Origin: Dyella psychrodurans
Lineage (GTDB): Bacteria; Pseudomonadota; Gammaproteobacteria; Xanthomonadales; Rhodanobacteraceae
DNA length: 64,000 nucleotides
Assembly: GCF_003363265.1 (NCBI RefSeq)
Contig: NZ_QRBF01000002.1
Span: forward strand, 81,590 to 145,589
Reading direction: 5' to 3'
A model generated the notes under the pieces. That model was given only the letters and a program-made list of their open reading frames with translations. It was not told where the DNA came from and searched no databases. Shown here piece by piece: positions 36,123 to 46,648 of the stretch (positions within the stretch are counted from its first letter, which is position 1; every line of letters begins with the position of its first letter). The translations under genes were made by a program, and so were the position numbers.

Positions 36123-38582
36123 TCACCAGTGATAGATCACTTTGGTGTAATAGTAACGCCCATTGAAGCCGTTGGGTGAAAATTCTGAATACGGAATGGT
36201 GCCGTTGGTGCTGTTGGCGGCGATCACCTTGTCCGGATAGCTGTTGGTCGCATTGTCCACGCCCAGCGTGAACGTCCAGTTGTCGAGGTTGTAACTGCCG
36301 GCCAGATCGAGCACCCATTGCGGGCTGAAGGTCTGGTTGAGCAGGTACGTACTGTTGCTGTACGCCGTGAAGCTGCCGTAGCGCGTCAGATTGCCATTGA
36401 ACACCCAGTGGTCCAGCGTGTAGTTCTCGTTGAAGATCAGCTTGCTGCGCGGCGTGGAATTGGCCAGCAGACCCTTGATGTCGCGATAACTCACGCGTTC
36501 CAATTCCAGTCCAAGCGCCTGTAATTGCGGTGGATTGGGTGCGACGCCGGTGACCTGCGTGCGGTTGTAGTTGTAGCTCAACGTGCTATCGAGCACGCCA
36601 TCGTTGCCGAAATCCGAACGATAGCTGGCGACCAGGTCGCCGCCTTGCGTGCGCGTGTTCACCGCGTTGGTGAAGTACTGGGCCGAGCTGAACGCGATGT
36701 TGGTGATGCCATGCGCGGCGAGGTAGTCGACAATGACTGGATTGTTCAGGCCGCTGAGCGTGCTCGACAGCACGATGCGGTTGTAGATCTGGATCTGATA
36801 GACGTCGAAGGTCAGCGTCAGCGGATCGATCGGGTTGTACACCGCACCGACCGTGTAGTTGTGCGACCTTTCCGGGCGCAAGGACTGCGCGCCCAGCAAT
36901 TGCGCCACGGGATTGCTCACCGGCAACAGGCCGGTCTGATAGACGCCCGGTGCGATGCCGGGTCCCGCGCTGCTGGGTGTCAGGTACAGCGACCCGATCT
37001 GCGAATAGTCCTCTTGCGCCAGCGACGGTGCGCGGAAGCCGGTCGACGCACTGGCGCGCAGCGCGAAGCGATCGGTGAAGTCGTAACGCGCGGCCAGCGC
37101 GCCGGAGACGGTGTTGCCGAAGTCGTTGTAATCCTCATGGCGCACGGAGAAGGAGGTGCCGAGCTTGTCCGTCAGATTGGTTTCCAGGCTTACGTATTGG
37201 GCCACATCGCTGCGGCTCCACGAGCCCGTGTTGATGGGGCTGTAGCCGCTGAAACCCTGTGCGCCACCGCTCGCTCCCGAGGTGCCCACGTAATACGAAT
37301 CCGGATCGCCTGCGCGGATGCTGTAGGTATCGCGCAGATACTCCGCGCCAAATGCCAGCGTTACGGGATTGGGCAACCAGCCGACACTCAGGTCCTTGGC
37401 AACGTCCACGTCCAGGGCCTCCTGTGCCGCGGAGACGATGCCGTCGAAGAAGCTGGTCGGCGTGTAACCGAAGTCATGCAGGAAGGCGTAGTTCGCGGTG
37501 TTGAGGGTGTTGAGCGCCACGCGATTGCCGCCGTAATTGGCACTCACGTCCCAGCGCCATCCATCCGTCGTGCCGCGCACGCCGGTCACCAGCGCCTGGT
37601 CGGTGCTGTGGGCCTGCAACAGCGGCTGGTAGCCATCGGGATAGATCGCGCTGAGCGCCTTTTTTACGGACGACGGATACAGATACGGGTTGCGGTACAG
37701 CTCATCGGAAATCGCATCGCGTTCGTGATAGCTGCCGAAGGCGTAGAACTGCACGTTGGGGGTGATGTCGTACTGCGTGTTGAGAAACACGTTGTGCTGG
37801 CTGATCGAGGGATCGCCGAACACCTGCTTCTCGCCCAACTGCGGATAGCGCACGTCCACGCCGCCGTGGTTGGTCGGATCCTGGTGACCATCGTCCACGC
37901 TGATGCGCAGCCAGCCCTTGTCGCCACCCAGCGGAATGCCGAAGTTGGCCGAACCCAGCCACTGGCGACCGCCGCCTCGCTGGTACTGGCCGCCGTCGAG
38001 TTCGATTGAGCCGCCTTGCGCACCGTGCTTGAGGATGATGTTGATCACGCCGGCGATGGCATCGGAGCCGTACTGCGCCGAAGCTCCGTCGCGCAGCACT
38101 TCGATGTGATCGATCGCCGAAAGCGGAATGGTGTTCAAGTCCACCGGCGCCGAACCGCGGCCGATGCTGCCATCGGTGTTGACCAGCGCGCTGGTATGCC
38201 AGCGCTTGCCGTCCACCAGCACCAGCACTTCATCCGGCGCCAGGCCGCGCAATTGCGCGGGGCGTTGCGAGTCGGTGGTGTCGGTGGCGGCAGGGCGCGG
38301 GAAGTTCAGCGACGGAATCAGCCGTGCCAGAGCCGTGGCAAGTTCGTTGGAACCAGTGCTTTGCAGTGCCGAAGCCGGAATAACGTCGATGGGTGACAGC
38401 GAAGTGCTGTCGGTACGGTTTTCTGCACGCGTGCCGGTGACGATCACGGCCTGCAGATTCTTTGTGTTGTTGGAGGGAGGAGGAGCCTGGTTGGTGTCTT
38501 GTGCCGCAACGTGCGTGGCGATCGCGAGCAGGACGGCGGCAGTGAGCGGTTTTGTTGTGGTTTTGCGGAGCAGTTTCTTCAT
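36123..38582 (-). CDS. TonB-dependent outer-membrane receptor
   Basis: An 819-residue receptor. The signal peptide is cut near THVAA-QD, a short Asn/Pro spacer follows, and the plug has LQAVIVTGTRAENR, VLVDGKRWH and IEVLRDGASAQYGSDAIAGVINIILK. The barrel ends in a C-terminal aromatic (VIYHW). The GSDAIAGVINIILK plug type is common in receptors for iron chelates and many other ligands. It is divergent from the cobalamin riboswitch and genes, but the riboswitch faces the other way, so a corrinoid role is only a possibility. It has its own terminator at 36055. Confidence 0.87.
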   Translation of the reverse strand: MKKLLRKTTTKPLTAAVLLAIATHVAAQDTNQAPPPSNNTKNLQAVIVTGTRAENRTDSTSLSPIDVIPASALQSTGSNELATALARLIPSLNFPRPAATDTTDSQRPAQLRGLAPDEVLVLVDGKRWHTSALVNTDGSIGRGSAPVDLNTIPLSAIDHIEVLRDGASAQYGSDAIAGVINIILKHGAQGGSIELDGGQYQRGGGRQWLGSANFGIPLGGDKGWLRISVDDGHQDPTNHGGVDVRYPQLGEKQVFGDPSISQHNVFLNTQYDITPNVQFYAFGSYHERDAISDELYRNPYLYPSSVKKALSAIYPDGYQPLLQAHSTDQALVTGVRGTTDGWRWDVSANYGGNRVALNTLNTANYAFLHDFGYTPTSFFDGIVSAAQEALDVDVAKDLSVGWLPNPVTLAFGAEYLRDTYSIRAGDPDSYYVGTSGASGGAQGFSGYSPINTGSWSRSDVAQYVSLETNLTDKLGTSFSVRHEDYNDFGNTVSGALAARYDFTDRFALRASASTGFRAPSLAQEDYSQIGSLYLTPSSAGPGIAPGVYQTGLLPVSNPVAQLLGAQSLRPERSHNYTVGAVYNPIDPLTLTFDVYQIQIYNRIVLSSTLSGLNNPVIVDYLAAHGITNIAFSSAQYFTNAVNTRTQGGDLVASYRSDFGNDGVLDSTLSYNYNRTQVTGVAPNPPQLQALGLELERVSYRDIKGLLANSTPRSKLIFNENYTLDHWVFNGNLTRYGSFTAYSNSTYLLNQTFSPQWVLDLAGSYNLDNWTFTLGVDNATNSYPDKVIAANSTNGTIPYSEFSPNGFNGRYYYTKVIYHW

Positions 38583-38884
38583 CCGATGTTTCCCCTGGCG
38601 TGTCTTTGTTGCTGTGCAGCAATTTCAGATTAATGACAAAGTTCCTCCCGGGCAACGGATCATTGGGCGTTTGAAAGTCCAATTGGGAATATTCCGTGGA
38701 AACAGGTGCTTGAGTGTCCATGTCCTCGTTCGAAGCTGTCTGGTGCGACAGTGGCAGGAAAAATGTCGGGATGTCCGTGCTCGTCGTCGCTGGATGCAAG
38801 CATGTGGCGTTGCATGGTGCAGGTAACGTCTAAGGCACCGCGTCCCATCGCGGACTAGGCGTGCAGGAATCCACGCACTACCAT
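38583..38884. other. Intergenic region upstream of the cobalamin riboswitch
   Basis: About 300 bases between the divergent TonB receptor and the riboswitch. It should hold both promoters, but I see no convincing -35/-10 pair. A small inverted repeat TTGCTG-TG-CAGCAA lies at 38609-38622. No gene of its own is supported. Confidence 0.4.
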
Positions 38885-39095
38885 GCCCCGGCCTGAGGTG
38901 ACTGCCGGCGTTGGACGGCGGTTGAAACGGGAATCCGGTGCGTCCGCACGATCTTTGCGAACCAGTCCGGAGCTGCCCCCGCAACGGTAGGCGAGCAACG
39001 CCATCCACACGAAGCCACTGCGACCTATGCGCGGGAAGGCGTGGATGAAAAGGCATCAGCCTTTGCTCGCGAGCCCGGAGACCGGCCTCAAGGTA
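38885..39095 (+). ncRNA. Cobalamin (AdoCbl) riboswitch
   Basis: The leader carries the conserved elements in order: GGTTGAAACGGGAATCCGGTG, CAGTCCGGAGCTGCCCCCGCAACGG, the GGGAAGGC segment, and the B12-box-type AGCCCGGAGACCGGCC at 39073-39088. It lies upstream of nine corrinoid genes, so coenzyme B12 binding should shut them off. Beyond it a hairpin (39126-39146) followed by a pyrimidine-rich run could be the expression platform; a hairpin over the cobO ribosome-binding site is the alternative. Confidence 0.93.
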
Positions 39096-39217
39096 CAACC
39101 GGACGGCGGAGGGCCAGGTCAGGTGACCGCTGCATCGGCAGCCGGTGCCGTCTCTCCTTCCTCTGTCCCGATGACAGCCATGCCGTGCACACGGTCGTAG
39201 TAAGGAGTGTTGATGCC

Positions 39218-39262
39218 ATGAAGTTCTTCTCACCATCCACCGCAGGTGGTGCACGTCCATGA
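39218..39262 (+). CDS. Candidate 14-codon leader peptide coupled to cobO
   Basis: A mini reading frame (MKFFSPSTAGGARP) has a good AAGGAG sequence ten bases upstream and ends in an ATGA overlap with the cobO start. The hairpin CCACC-GCA-GGTGG lies inside it and covers the cobO ribosome-binding site AGGTGG, so ribosomes crossing the mini-frame could open it. This is inference from arrangement; the peptide itself resembles no family I know. Confidence 0.4.
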   Translation: MKFFSPSTAGGARP

Positions 39263-39888
39263 GCGATCAACCGTCCCACGACACGATGACGCCTGAAGAG
39301 CGTCACCGCGAACGCATGCAACGCAAGAAGGAACTGGTCGATCGCAAGATCGCCAAGGCCACCATCGATCGCGGAGTGCTGGTCGTCAATACCGGCAACG
39401 GCAAGGGCAAAAGCTCGTCCGGTTTCGGCATGCTCGCGCGTTCGCTGGGGCATGGCTTCAAGTGCGGCGTCGTGCAATTCATCAAGGGCACGTTTTCCAC
39501 CGGAGAAGAAGCGTTCTTCCGCCATTTGGCCGGCGATCAGCTGGATTACCACGTGATGGGCGAAGGCTTCACCTGGGAAACGCAGGACAAGGCGCGCGAT
39601 ATCGCCGCGGCCCAAGCGGCTTGGACGGTGGCGGCGGGCATGCTTGCCGATCCTGCCTACGATTTCGTTTTGCTCGACGAACTCAACATCGCGCTGGTCA
39701 AGCAATACGTGCAACTCGAACAGGTGCTGACGGCCGTCGCGGCGCGCCCGCCCCGCCAGCACGTCGTCATCACCGGACGCGGCGCCCCCGATGGCTTGAT
39801 TGCCGTGGCCGACACGGTGACCGAGATGCGCGTGATCAAACATGCGTTCGATGCCGGCATCAAGGCGCAGAAGGGCGTGGAGCTGTGA
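39259..39888 (+). CDS. cobO: Cob(I)yrinic acid a,c-diamide adenosyltransferase
   Basis: Transfers the 5'-deoxyadenosyl group from ATP to cob(I)alamin precursors. The 209-residue CobO/BtuR-type protein has an ATP-binding P-loop (VVNTGNGKGKSSSGFGM) and the downstream motifs CGVVQFIKGTF, DFVLLDELNIAL and HVVITGRGAP. It is first in the riboswitch-controlled set, and its stop overlaps the cobB GTG start by four bases. Confidence 0.95.
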   Translation: MSDQPSHDTMTPEERHRERMQRKKELVDRKIAKATIDRGVLVVNTGNGKGKSSSGFGMLARSLGHGFKCGVVQFIKGTFSTGEEAFFRHLAGDQLDYHVMGEGFTWETQDKARDIAAAQAAWTVAAGMLADPAYDFVLLDELNIALVKQYVQLEQVLTAVAARPPRQHVVITGRGAPDGLIAVADTVTEMRVIKHAFDAGIKAQKGVEL

Positions 39889-41180
39889 GCGCGACGCGGC
39901 AGTGTCCGGCCTTGCTGGTTTCCGCGCCTGCCTCGGGGCAGGGCAAGACATCCGTTACCGCCGCGTTGGCACGTTGGCATACGAAGCAAGGGCGGCGGGT
40001 GCGCGTGTTCAAGACCGGGCCGGATTTTCTCGATCCCATGGTGCTTGAGCGTGCCGCAGGTACATCGGCGTATCAGCTGGATTTGTGGATGTGCGGCGAA
40101 GCCGATGTGCGCCGGCGATTGTTCGATGCGGCGGCGGATGCCGACCTGATCCTGGTCGAAGGTGTGATGGGATTGTTCGACGGCGCGCCATCCAGCGCCG
40201 ATCTCGCGCAGCAGCTGGGTCTGCCGGTGATGGCCGTGATCGACGGCTCGGCGATGGCGCAGACGTTCGGTGCGCTCGCCTGCGGGCTGGCTGCGTATCG
40301 CGAAGGTCTGTCGATGTACGGCGTTGCCGCCAATCGCATCGGCAGTGCTTATCACGCCCAACTGCTCAAGGAGAGCCTTCCCGCATCGCTGCAATGGCTG
40401 GGTGCTTTGCCGCGAGAGGACGCATTGGCGCTGCCGGAGCGTCATCTGGGTTTGATCGCAGCGGGCGAACTCGGCGATATCGACGCGCGTCTCGATGCCT
40501 TGGCCGAAGCATGGTCGACGCATGCGGCGACTGCACTCCCGCCGCCGGTCAGTTTCGAGGCGCCTGCCAGCGAACCCGTTGCGCCACTATTGCAAGGCGT
40601 GCGCATCGCCGTCGCTCGCGACGCGGCGTTCTGCTTCATCTATCCGGCGAATCTCGATCTGCTGAGCGCTGCCGGCGCCGAACTGCAGTTCTTCTCGCCG
40701 CTGGCCGGCGACGCCTTGCCCGATTGCGATGCGGTATGGCTGCCGGGCGGATATCCGGAATTGCATCTCGCTGCCTTGTCGCAGCGTCGCGATTTGCATG
40801 CGGCGCTGCGAGCGCATCGCGACGCCGGCAAACCCATGCTGGCCGAGTGCGGCGGTTTACTGTTTACGCTGGACTCGCTGGCCGATCGCGATGGCAACGA
40901 AGCGACGATGGCAGGCTTGTTGTCCGGGCGTGCAGCTTTACAGCCGCGCCTCGCGGCGCTGGGTCTGCAAAACGTGGAGATGCCCGAAGGGGCACTGCGC
41001 GGGCATACCTTCCACTATGCGCGTGCATGGATCGACGCCGAACCTCTCGCGCATGCGACCAATCCGAATCAGGGGCCCTGCCAGGAAGCGGTCTATCGCG
41101 ATAGGCGCCTCACCGCCAGCTTCGTTCATTTCTACTTCCCTTCGCATCCGCAAGCTGCCTTGCAGCTCTTCCTGCCATGA
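39885..41180 (+). CDS. cobB: Cobyrinic acid a,c-diamide synthase
   Basis: ATP- and glutamine-dependent amidation of the a and c side chains of cobyrinate (CobB/CbiA). The 431-residue protein has an N-terminal dethiobiotin-synthetase-like P-loop ([17 protein letters not shown]) and a C-terminal class I glutamine amidotransferase with nucleophile in [10 protein letters not shown] and the His in [11 protein letters not shown]. It starts at GTG 39885 inside the cobO stop (GTGA). Confidence 0.93.
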   Translation: MSATRQCPALLVSAPASGQGKTSVTAALARWHTKQGRRVRVFKTGPDFLDPMVLERAAGTSAYQLDLWMCGEADVRRRLFDAAADADLILVEGVMGLFDGAPSSADLAQQLGLPVMAVIDGSAMAQTFGALACGLAAYREGLSMYGVAANRIGSAYHAQLLKESLPASLQWLGALPREDALALPERHLGLIAAGELGDIDARLDALAEAWSTHAATALPPPVSFEAPASEPVAPLLQGVRIAVARDAAFCFIYPANLDLLSAAGAELQFFSPLAGDALPDCDAVWLPGGYPELHLAALSQRRDLHAALRAHRDAGKPMLAECGGLLFTLDSLADRDGNEATMAGLLSGRAALQPRLAALGLQNVEMPEGALRGHTFHYARAWIDAEPLAHATNPNQGPCQEAVYRDRRLTASFVHFYFPSHPQAALQLFLP

Positions 41181-42097
41181 GCACTGCGCTGCTCATGATC
41201 GCCGCGGTAATGCTCGACAAACTGCTGGGTGAGCCGCGCCGCGCGCATCCGCTGGTGGCATTCGGGCGTGTCGTTCATGGGATAGAACGACGCATGCATG
41301 CGGACACGCGATGGGCCGGTGTGTTGGCGTGGTCCGTGGCGGTGCTGCCATCCGTCCTGCTGCTGTGGGTCCTGCAGCAAGCGATGCCGATCTGGGCGTC
41401 ACGGCTCATTGCCGTGTTGACGCTGTACTTCACATTGGGCTTGCGCAGCCTGGGGGAACATGCGCAACCGGTGGCCACGGCGCTGCAATCGGGCGAACTC
41501 GATGCGGCGCGCGGCGCAGTGGGACGCATGGTGAGTCGCGATACCGCAGCATTGAATACCCATCAGGTTGCCGCGGCGGCGACCGAATCCGTGCTCGAGA
41601 ACGGAAACGACGCAGTGTTCGGCGCATTGTTTTGGTTTGCGTTGCTGGGAGCGCCGGGTGCGCTGCTCTATCGACTGGCCAACACGCTCGACGCCATGTG
41701 GGGCTATCGCACGCCACGCTATGAACGATTCGGCTGGGCCGCCGCGAGAATCGACGATGTGCTGAACTATGTGCCTGCGCGACTCACGGCTTTCACGTAT
41801 GCCCTATGCGGAAACTTCAATCGCGCGTTGCGTTGCTGGCGCGAGCAGGCGCCGCAATGGGACAGCCCAAACGCAGGTCCGGTGATGGCGGCTGGCGCGG
41901 GTGCGCTGGATGTGCGCCTGGGCGGTGCGGCGCCGTATCACGGCGTGTGGGAAGAGCGTCCGGCATTGGGAGAGGGAGACCCGCCGAGCGCCGAATCGAT
42001 CTCCCGCGCGTTGCGCCTGTTGCGCAACGGTGTGATCGTCTGGTTGACGGTCGCGTTGCTGTGGGGATTTGCGATCCACGGAGGCCTTCATGCTTGA
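41177..42097 (+). CDS. cbiB: Adenosylcobinamide-phosphate synthase
   Basis: Joins aminopropanol phosphate (or aminopropanol) to adenosylcobyric acid (CbiB/CobD). A 306-residue membrane protein with about four to five hydrophobic segments. Family motifs include [48 protein letters not shown] and [13 protein letters not shown]. Start and stop overlap both neighbours. Confidence 0.93.
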   Translation: MSTALLMIAAVMLDKLLGEPRRAHPLVAFGRVVHGIERRMHADTRWAGVLAWSVAVLPSVLLLWVLQQAMPIWASRLIAVLTLYFTLGLRSLGEHAQPVATALQSGELDAARGAVGRMVSRDTAALNTHQVAAAATESVLENGNDAVFGALFWFALLGAPGALLYRLANTLDAMWGYRTPRYERFGWAAARIDDVLNYVPARLTAFTYALCGNFNRALRCWREQAPQWDSPNAGPVMAAGAGALDVRLGGAAPYHGVWEERPALGEGDPPSAESISRALRLLRNGVIVWLTVALLWGFAIHGGLHA

Positions 42098-43073
42098 ACA
42101 TGGTGGTCGCCTGCACCGCGCGGCGCGCGAATACGGCATTCCGATCGAGGCTTGGCTCGATCTCTCCACGGGCATCAGTCCGTTTGGCTGGCCCGTACCG
42201 CCGATTCCTCCATCGGCGTGGCACCGCCTGCCTGAGGACGACGATGGCCTGATCGACGCGGCGCGCGCGTACTACCAAGCGCAACATCTATTGCCTGTGG
42301 CGGGTTCGCAGGCTGCCATCCAGGCCCTGCCGCTGCTGCGAGCTGCGTGTCGAGTGGGAATCATTGCGCCCGGTTACGCGGAGCATGCGCACGCATGGCA
42401 ACGCGCGGGACATGATGTGGAGCGGCATCCGGCCGAGGTGCTGTCGGCGAATCCGCAACGGTGGGATGTGCTGATGCTAATCCATCCCAACAATCCCGGT
42501 GGCGAGCGTTTCGATGTCGACGCATTGCTGCGCGTTCACGCCGATCTCGCTGCGCGCGGCGGCTGGCTGGTGGTGGACGAGGCCTTCATGGATGTCACTC
42601 CCGCCTACAGCCTTTGTCCGTACGCGGACCGCGATGGGCTGATCGTGTTGCGATCGGTGGGCAAGTTTTTCGGTCTCGCCGGTGCGCGTGCCGGCTTTGT
42701 TTGCGCAACACCGGCACTATTGCAGGCTTTGCAGGAAAAGCTTGGTCCGTGGACGTTGAGCGGTCCGACGCGTTACGTGTTGCAGCACGCACTCGGCGAT
42801 CGCGCGTGGCACGTGCAGGCAAAGGCACAACTGACCGCGACCAGCGAGCGTTTGGCTGCCCTGCTTGCCAAGCATCGCCTTGATCCCTCGGCGGGTTGCG
42901 CGTTGTTCCAATGGTGCCGACACGATGCCGCACCTGCGCTGCATCGTGCATTGGCGAAGGTGGGCATTCTCACGCGCCTTTTCGACGATGTGCCAAGCCT
43001 GCGTTTCGGGCTTCCGCCCGACGATGCGGCGTTCCATCGGCTCGACATGGCGTTGGCCGAGGTGCTGCGATGA
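42090..43073 (+). CDS. cobD: L-threonine-O-3-phosphate decarboxylase (PLP)
   Basis: A PLP aminotransferase-fold enzyme of 327 residues that makes aminopropanol phosphate for the nucleotide loop; called CobD in Salmonella and CobC in Pseudomonas. It shows [30 protein letters not shown] and the PLP lysine in [20 protein letters not shown] lies before ATG 42090, which overlaps the cbiB end by eight bases. Confidence 0.92.
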   Translation: MLEHGGRLHRAAREYGIPIEAWLDLSTGISPFGWPVPPIPPSAWHRLPEDDDGLIDAARAYYQAQHLLPVAGSQAAIQALPLLRAACRVGIIAPGYAEHAHAWQRAGHDVERHPAEVLSANPQRWDVLMLIHPNNPGGERFDVDALLRVHADLAARGGWLVVDEAFMDVTPAYSLCPYADRDGLIVLRSVGKFFGLAGARAGFVCATPALLQALQEKLGPWTLSGPTRYVLQHALGDRAWHVQAKAQLTATSERLAALLAKHRLDPSAGCALFQWCRHDAAPALHRALAKVGILTRLFDDVPSLRFGLPPDDAAFHRLDMALAEVLR

Positions 43074-44542
43074 GTGCACAGGTGCTGATGGTCCAGGGTT
43101 GCACTTCCGATGCGGGCAAAAGCGCGCTGGTGACGGCGCTATGTCGTTGGGTGCATCGGCGCGGTTTGCGCGTGGCGCCGTTCAAGCCGCAGAACATGGC
43201 ATTGAACTCGGCGGTCACGGCGGATGGCGGCGAAATCGGCCGCGCGCAGGCTGTGCAGGCACAGGCGTGCGGCATCGAGCCGCGCGTGGATTTCAATCCC
43301 GTACTGCTCAAGCCAAACAGCGACACGGGCGCGCAGGTGATCGTGCACGGACATGCCGTGGCCAATATGGACGCTCGCGGCTATCACGACTACAAGCGCC
43401 TCGCCTTCGACGCCGTGATGGCTTCGCACGAAAGATTGATCGCTACTTACGATGCAGTGATCGTGGAAGGCGCAGGCAGTCCCGCCGAGATCAATCTGCG
43501 CGATCGCGACATCGCCAACATGGGCTATGCCGAGGCGGTGGATTGTCCGGTCATTCTGATTGCCGATATCGATCGTGGCGGCGTGTTCGCGCATCTGGTC
43601 GGCACGCTTGCCTTGTTATCCGAGAGCGAGCGCGGGCGCGTTGCGGGATTTGTCATCAACCGGTTTCGCGGCGATCTTGCGTTGCTGCAACCGGGGCTCG
43701 ATTGGCTGGAACGCGAAACAGGCAAACCGGTGCTGGGTGTAGTGCCTTATCTGCACGGCCTGCATCTGGAAGCGGAAGATGCATTGCCGCGCGAGTACGC
43801 GCATAAGCCAGATGCGATGCTGCGTATCGCGGTGCCCGCTTTGCCGAGGATCAGCAACCACACGGATTTCGATGCGCTGCGTGCGCATCCGCTGGTCGAT
43901 TTGCGCATCGTGGGGCCCGGCGAAACGCCACCGCCGTGCGATCTGATCATCCTGCCGGGTTCCAAATCCACGCGCGCCGATCTCGCGTGGCTGTGCGAGC
44001 AAGGCTGGGATGTCGCGATCACCAGGCATTTGCGTTATGGCGGCAAGGTGATCGGCATCTGCGGCGGTTTGCAGATGCTGGGACGCGCCGTGCACGATCC
44101 CACGGGCATCGAGGGTGAGCCGGGTTCCAGCGAAGGACTGGGCTGGCTGGACCTGGAGACCACGCTCGAACCGCATAAACAACTGCATCGCGTTCGCGGC
44201 AAGCTGTCCTTCGCCGATGCGCGAGTGCGCGGTTATGAAATCCATTGCGGTGTCAGTCGAGGGGCGGCGCTGGAAAATCCCTTCGCGCGACTGGACGATG
44301 GCCGCCCTGACGGTGCACGCTCTGCGGATGGCCAGGTCATCGGCAGCTATCTGCACGGACTGTTCGACGATGCCGAAGCCTTGGCGGCCTTGCTGGAATG
44401 GGCCGGTTTGCGCGATGCCGCCACGGTGGATGTGCACGCGCTGCGTGAAGCGAGCATCGACCGGCTGGCCGATGCGGTTGAGCAACATCTCGATATCGGA
44501 ATGCTGGAGCGACTGCTGGGAATGACCGTATGCGTACCTTGA
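43070..44542 (+). CDS. cobQ: Cobyric acid synthase
   Basis: Amidates side chains b, d, e and g of adenosylcobyrinate diamide (CobQ/CbiP). The 490-residue protein has the P-loop [43 protein letters not shown] and [11 protein letters not shown] in the synthetase half, and a glutamine amidotransferase with nucleophile in [11 protein letters not shown] and His in [10 protein letters not shown]. It is coupled by ATGA to the preceding gene. Confidence 0.96.
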   Translation: MSAQVLMVQGCTSDAGKSALVTALCRWVHRRGLRVAPFKPQNMALNSAVTADGGEIGRAQAVQAQACGIEPRVDFNPVLLKPNSDTGAQVIVHGHAVANMDARGYHDYKRLAFDAVMASHERLIATYDAVIVEGAGSPAEINLRDRDIANMGYAEAVDCPVILIADIDRGGVFAHLVGTLALLSESERGRVAGFVINRFRGDLALLQPGLDWLERETGKPVLGVVPYLHGLHLEAEDALPREYAHKPDAMLRIAVPALPRISNHTDFDALRAHPLVDLRIVGPGETPPPCDLIILPGSKSTRADLAWLCEQGWDVAITRHLRYGGKVIGICGGLQMLGRAVHDPTGIEGEPGSSEGLGWLDLETTLEPHKQLHRVRGKLSFADARVRGYEIHCGVSRGAALENPFARLDDGRPDGARSADGQVIGSYLHGLFDDAEALAALLEWAGLRDAATVDVHALREASIDRLADAVEQHLDIGMLERLLGMTVCVP

Positions 44543-45051
44543 TCCTCGGCGGCGCCCGCTCCGGCAAAAGCGCATTGGCCGAGCGATGGGCCAACGAAAG
44601 CCGGCGCGAGGTGGTGTATGTCGCCACGGCACAGGCGGGCGATGAAGAGATGGCGCTGCGCATCGCGCATCATCGTGCGCGCCGTCCGGCATCCTGGCTC
44701 AGTGTGGAGGAACCTCTGCATCTGGCCGACGCGTTGCGCGAACACGCAGGCAGGGATCGCATCGTGCTCGTCGATTGTCTGACGCTTTGGCTCAGTAATC
44801 TGCTTGGCGATACGGATAGCGAGTGCTTCGAGCGTGAACGTTCGTCATTGCTCGATACGTTGCCGACCTTGCCGGGCGAGGTGCTGATGGTCAGCAATGA
44901 AGTCGGCCTCGGCATCGTGCCGCTGGGCGAATTGACGCGCCGCTTCGTCGATGAAGCGGGGCGTTTGCATCAATCTCTTGCCGCGATCAGCGAGCGTGTG
45001 CTGTTCGTCGCGGCGGGTCTGCCACTTGTTTTGAAAGGAACATTGCCATGA
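44530..45051 (+). CDS. cobU: Adenosylcobinamide kinase / guanylyltransferase
   Basis: A two-step enzyme (CobU/CobP) that phosphorylates adenosylcobinamide and transfers GMP to it. The 173-residue protein has the P-loop [15 protein letters not shown], the guanylylated-His region [21 protein letters not shown] and [10 protein letters not shown]. Its start lies 13 bases inside cobQ and its stop overlaps cobT. Confidence 0.95.
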   Translation: MRTLILGGARSGKSALAERWANESRREVVYVATAQAGDEEMALRIAHHRARRPASWLSVEEPLHLADALREHAGRDRIVLVDCLTLWLSNLLGDTDSECFERERSSLLDTLPTLPGEVLMVSNEVGLGIVPLGELTRRFVDEAGRLHQSLAAISERVLFVAAGLPLVLKGTLP

Positions 45052-46094
45052 GCCTCGACTGGCTTTCCGCACCCTGCGCTCAACCCGATCTCGCGATACT
45101 CGGAGAGGCCGCCGACCGTCAGGAACAATTGACCAAGCCACCCGGTTCGCTGGGCATGCTGGAAGCGCTGGCGGTCGATCTCGCGTCGCTGCAGCGAACG
45201 CCGCGTCCCGCGGTGGATCGGGTGTGGATCAGCGTATTCGCGGCCGATCATGGTGTGGCGGCGGAAGGCGTTTCCGCTTTTCCGCAAGTGGTCACCGGAG
45301 AGATGGTGCGCAACTTCGCCACCGGCGGCGCGGCGATCAGCGTGCTTGCGCGCACGCTGGGCGCGAATCTGGAAGTGGTGAATCTGGGCACGGTAAACGA
45401 TCCGGGCGAGATTCCCGGCGTGCGCCGCGAGATCATCGCGCCTTCGACCGCCAATTTCTGCGTGGAAGCGGCGATGACGGTGCAGCAGCTCGACAGCGCG
45501 CTGGCCGTCGGGGCGGAAAGCGTGCGGGCGGCCAAGGCCGCAGACACGCAGCTCTTCATCGGCGGCGAGATGGGCATCGCCAACACGACCTCCGCGGCGG
45601 CGTTGGCCAGCGCGATCCTCAACGAGCCGCCGTCGTGCCTCGCGGGTGCGGGCACGGGCCTGGATTCGTCGGGTGTATCGCACAAGGTGACGGTGATCGA
45701 GCGCGCACTGGCGCGACACGCGGATGCGCGCGGCGCGCTGGAGCAGTTGCGGTGCCTGGGCGGTTTCGAAATCGCTGCGCTGGTCGGCGCATTCGTTGCG
45801 GCGGCGCAGACAGGCATACCCGTGCTGGTGGACGGATTCATCACTACCACCGCGGCCTTGGTGGCGGTGCACATCCAGCCGGATGTGCACCGGTGGCTGC
45901 TGTTCGCGCACCGCTCCAAGGAGCATGGACACGCGCGCTTGCTGCGTGCGCTCGAAGCCGATCCCGTGCTGGATCTCGGTCTGCGGCTGGGCGAAGCAAG
46001 CGGCGCGGCGACCGCCGTGCCGCTGCTGCGTCTCGCCTGTGCCTTGCACAACGGCATGGCCACCTTTGCCCAGGCAGGTGTGTCCACGGCATGA
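45048..46094 (+). CDS. cobT: Nicotinate-nucleotide:DMB phosphoribosyltransferase
   Basis: Makes alpha-ribazole phosphate from dimethylbenzimidazole and nicotinate mononucleotide. The 348-residue protein has the family motifs [42 protein letters not shown] and LVDGFITT. The catalytic Glu region reads [15 protein letters not shown], where the usual sequence is GEGTGA; the Glu itself is kept. Confidence 0.95.
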   Translation: MSLDWLSAPCAQPDLAILGEAADRQEQLTKPPGSLGMLEALAVDLASLQRTPRPAVDRVWISVFAADHGVAAEGVSAFPQVVTGEMVRNFATGGAAISVLARTLGANLEVVNLGTVNDPGEIPGVRREIIAPSTANFCVEAAMTVQQLDSALAVGAESVRAAKAADTQLFIGGEMGIANTTSAAALASAILNEPPSCLAGAGTGLDSSGVSHKVTVIERALARHADARGALEQLRCLGGFEIAALVGAFVAAAQTGIPVLVDGFITTTAALVAVHIQPDVHRWLLFAHRSKEHGHARLLRALEADPVLDLGLRLGEASGAATAVPLLRLACALHNGMATFAQAGVSTA

Positions 46095-46648
46095 GCGGGA
46101 CTATCGATCTCTTGCGTCATGGCGAGACCGGGCAGCGCAGTTATCGCGGCCAGATCGACGATGCGTTGACCGAATCCGGGTGGAGGCAGTTACGCGCCGC
46201 GGTCGAGGGGCGCGAATGGGACATGATCGTCTCATCCACGTTGCAACGCTGCGCGGCTTTCGCGCGCGCGTTGTCGACGGCGCGCGGATGGCCGCTGCGG
46301 CTCGATGCGCGTCTGGCCGAGTATCACTTCGGCCGCTGGCAAGGCGTGCCGATCGAACGGATCGCGGAAGAGGAGGGCGATGCGCTGGGTCGTTTCTGGG
46401 CCGATCCGGTCGCGCATCCGCCGCCGGATGCGGAAACGTTCGCGGCCTTCCACCACCGCCTCGGCGCGGCCCTGGACGAGGTGGCGGCGGAAGCCGGCGA
46501 CCGGCGGGTCCTGGTGGTTACTCACGGCGGCGCGATTCGGCTGCTGCGCTGCCGGGTGGAAAAACGAAGCTATGGCGACATGGCGGGCATTGAAGTGCCA
46601 CACGCTTCACTGCATCGTGTGCACTGGCCCATTCCGGTAACCGCATGA
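46091..46648 (+). CDS. cobC: Alpha-ribazole phosphatase (histidine phosphatase family)
   Basis: Removes phosphate from alpha-ribazole 5'-phosphate or adenosylcobalamin 5'-phosphate. The 185-residue protein has the phosphohistidine motif [33 protein letters not shown] and the second His in [11 protein letters not shown]. Its place between cobT and cobS supports the assignment over a general phosphoglycerate mutase. Confidence 0.9.
   Translation: MSGTIDLLRHGETGQRSYRGQIDDALTESGWRQLRAAVEGREWDMIVSSTLQRCAAFARALSTARGWPLRLDARLAEYHFGRWQGVPIERIAEEEGDALGRFWADPVAHPPPDAETFAAFHHRLGAALDEVAAEAGDRRVLVVTHGGAIRLLRCRVEKRSYGDMAGIEVPHASLHRVHWPIPVTA

Noticed and set aside
36525..38009. A long plus-strand frame opposite the second TonB receptor
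   Set aside because: Same reason: an antisense shadow caused by codon bias, with no motifs and Arg/His/Val-rich composition.
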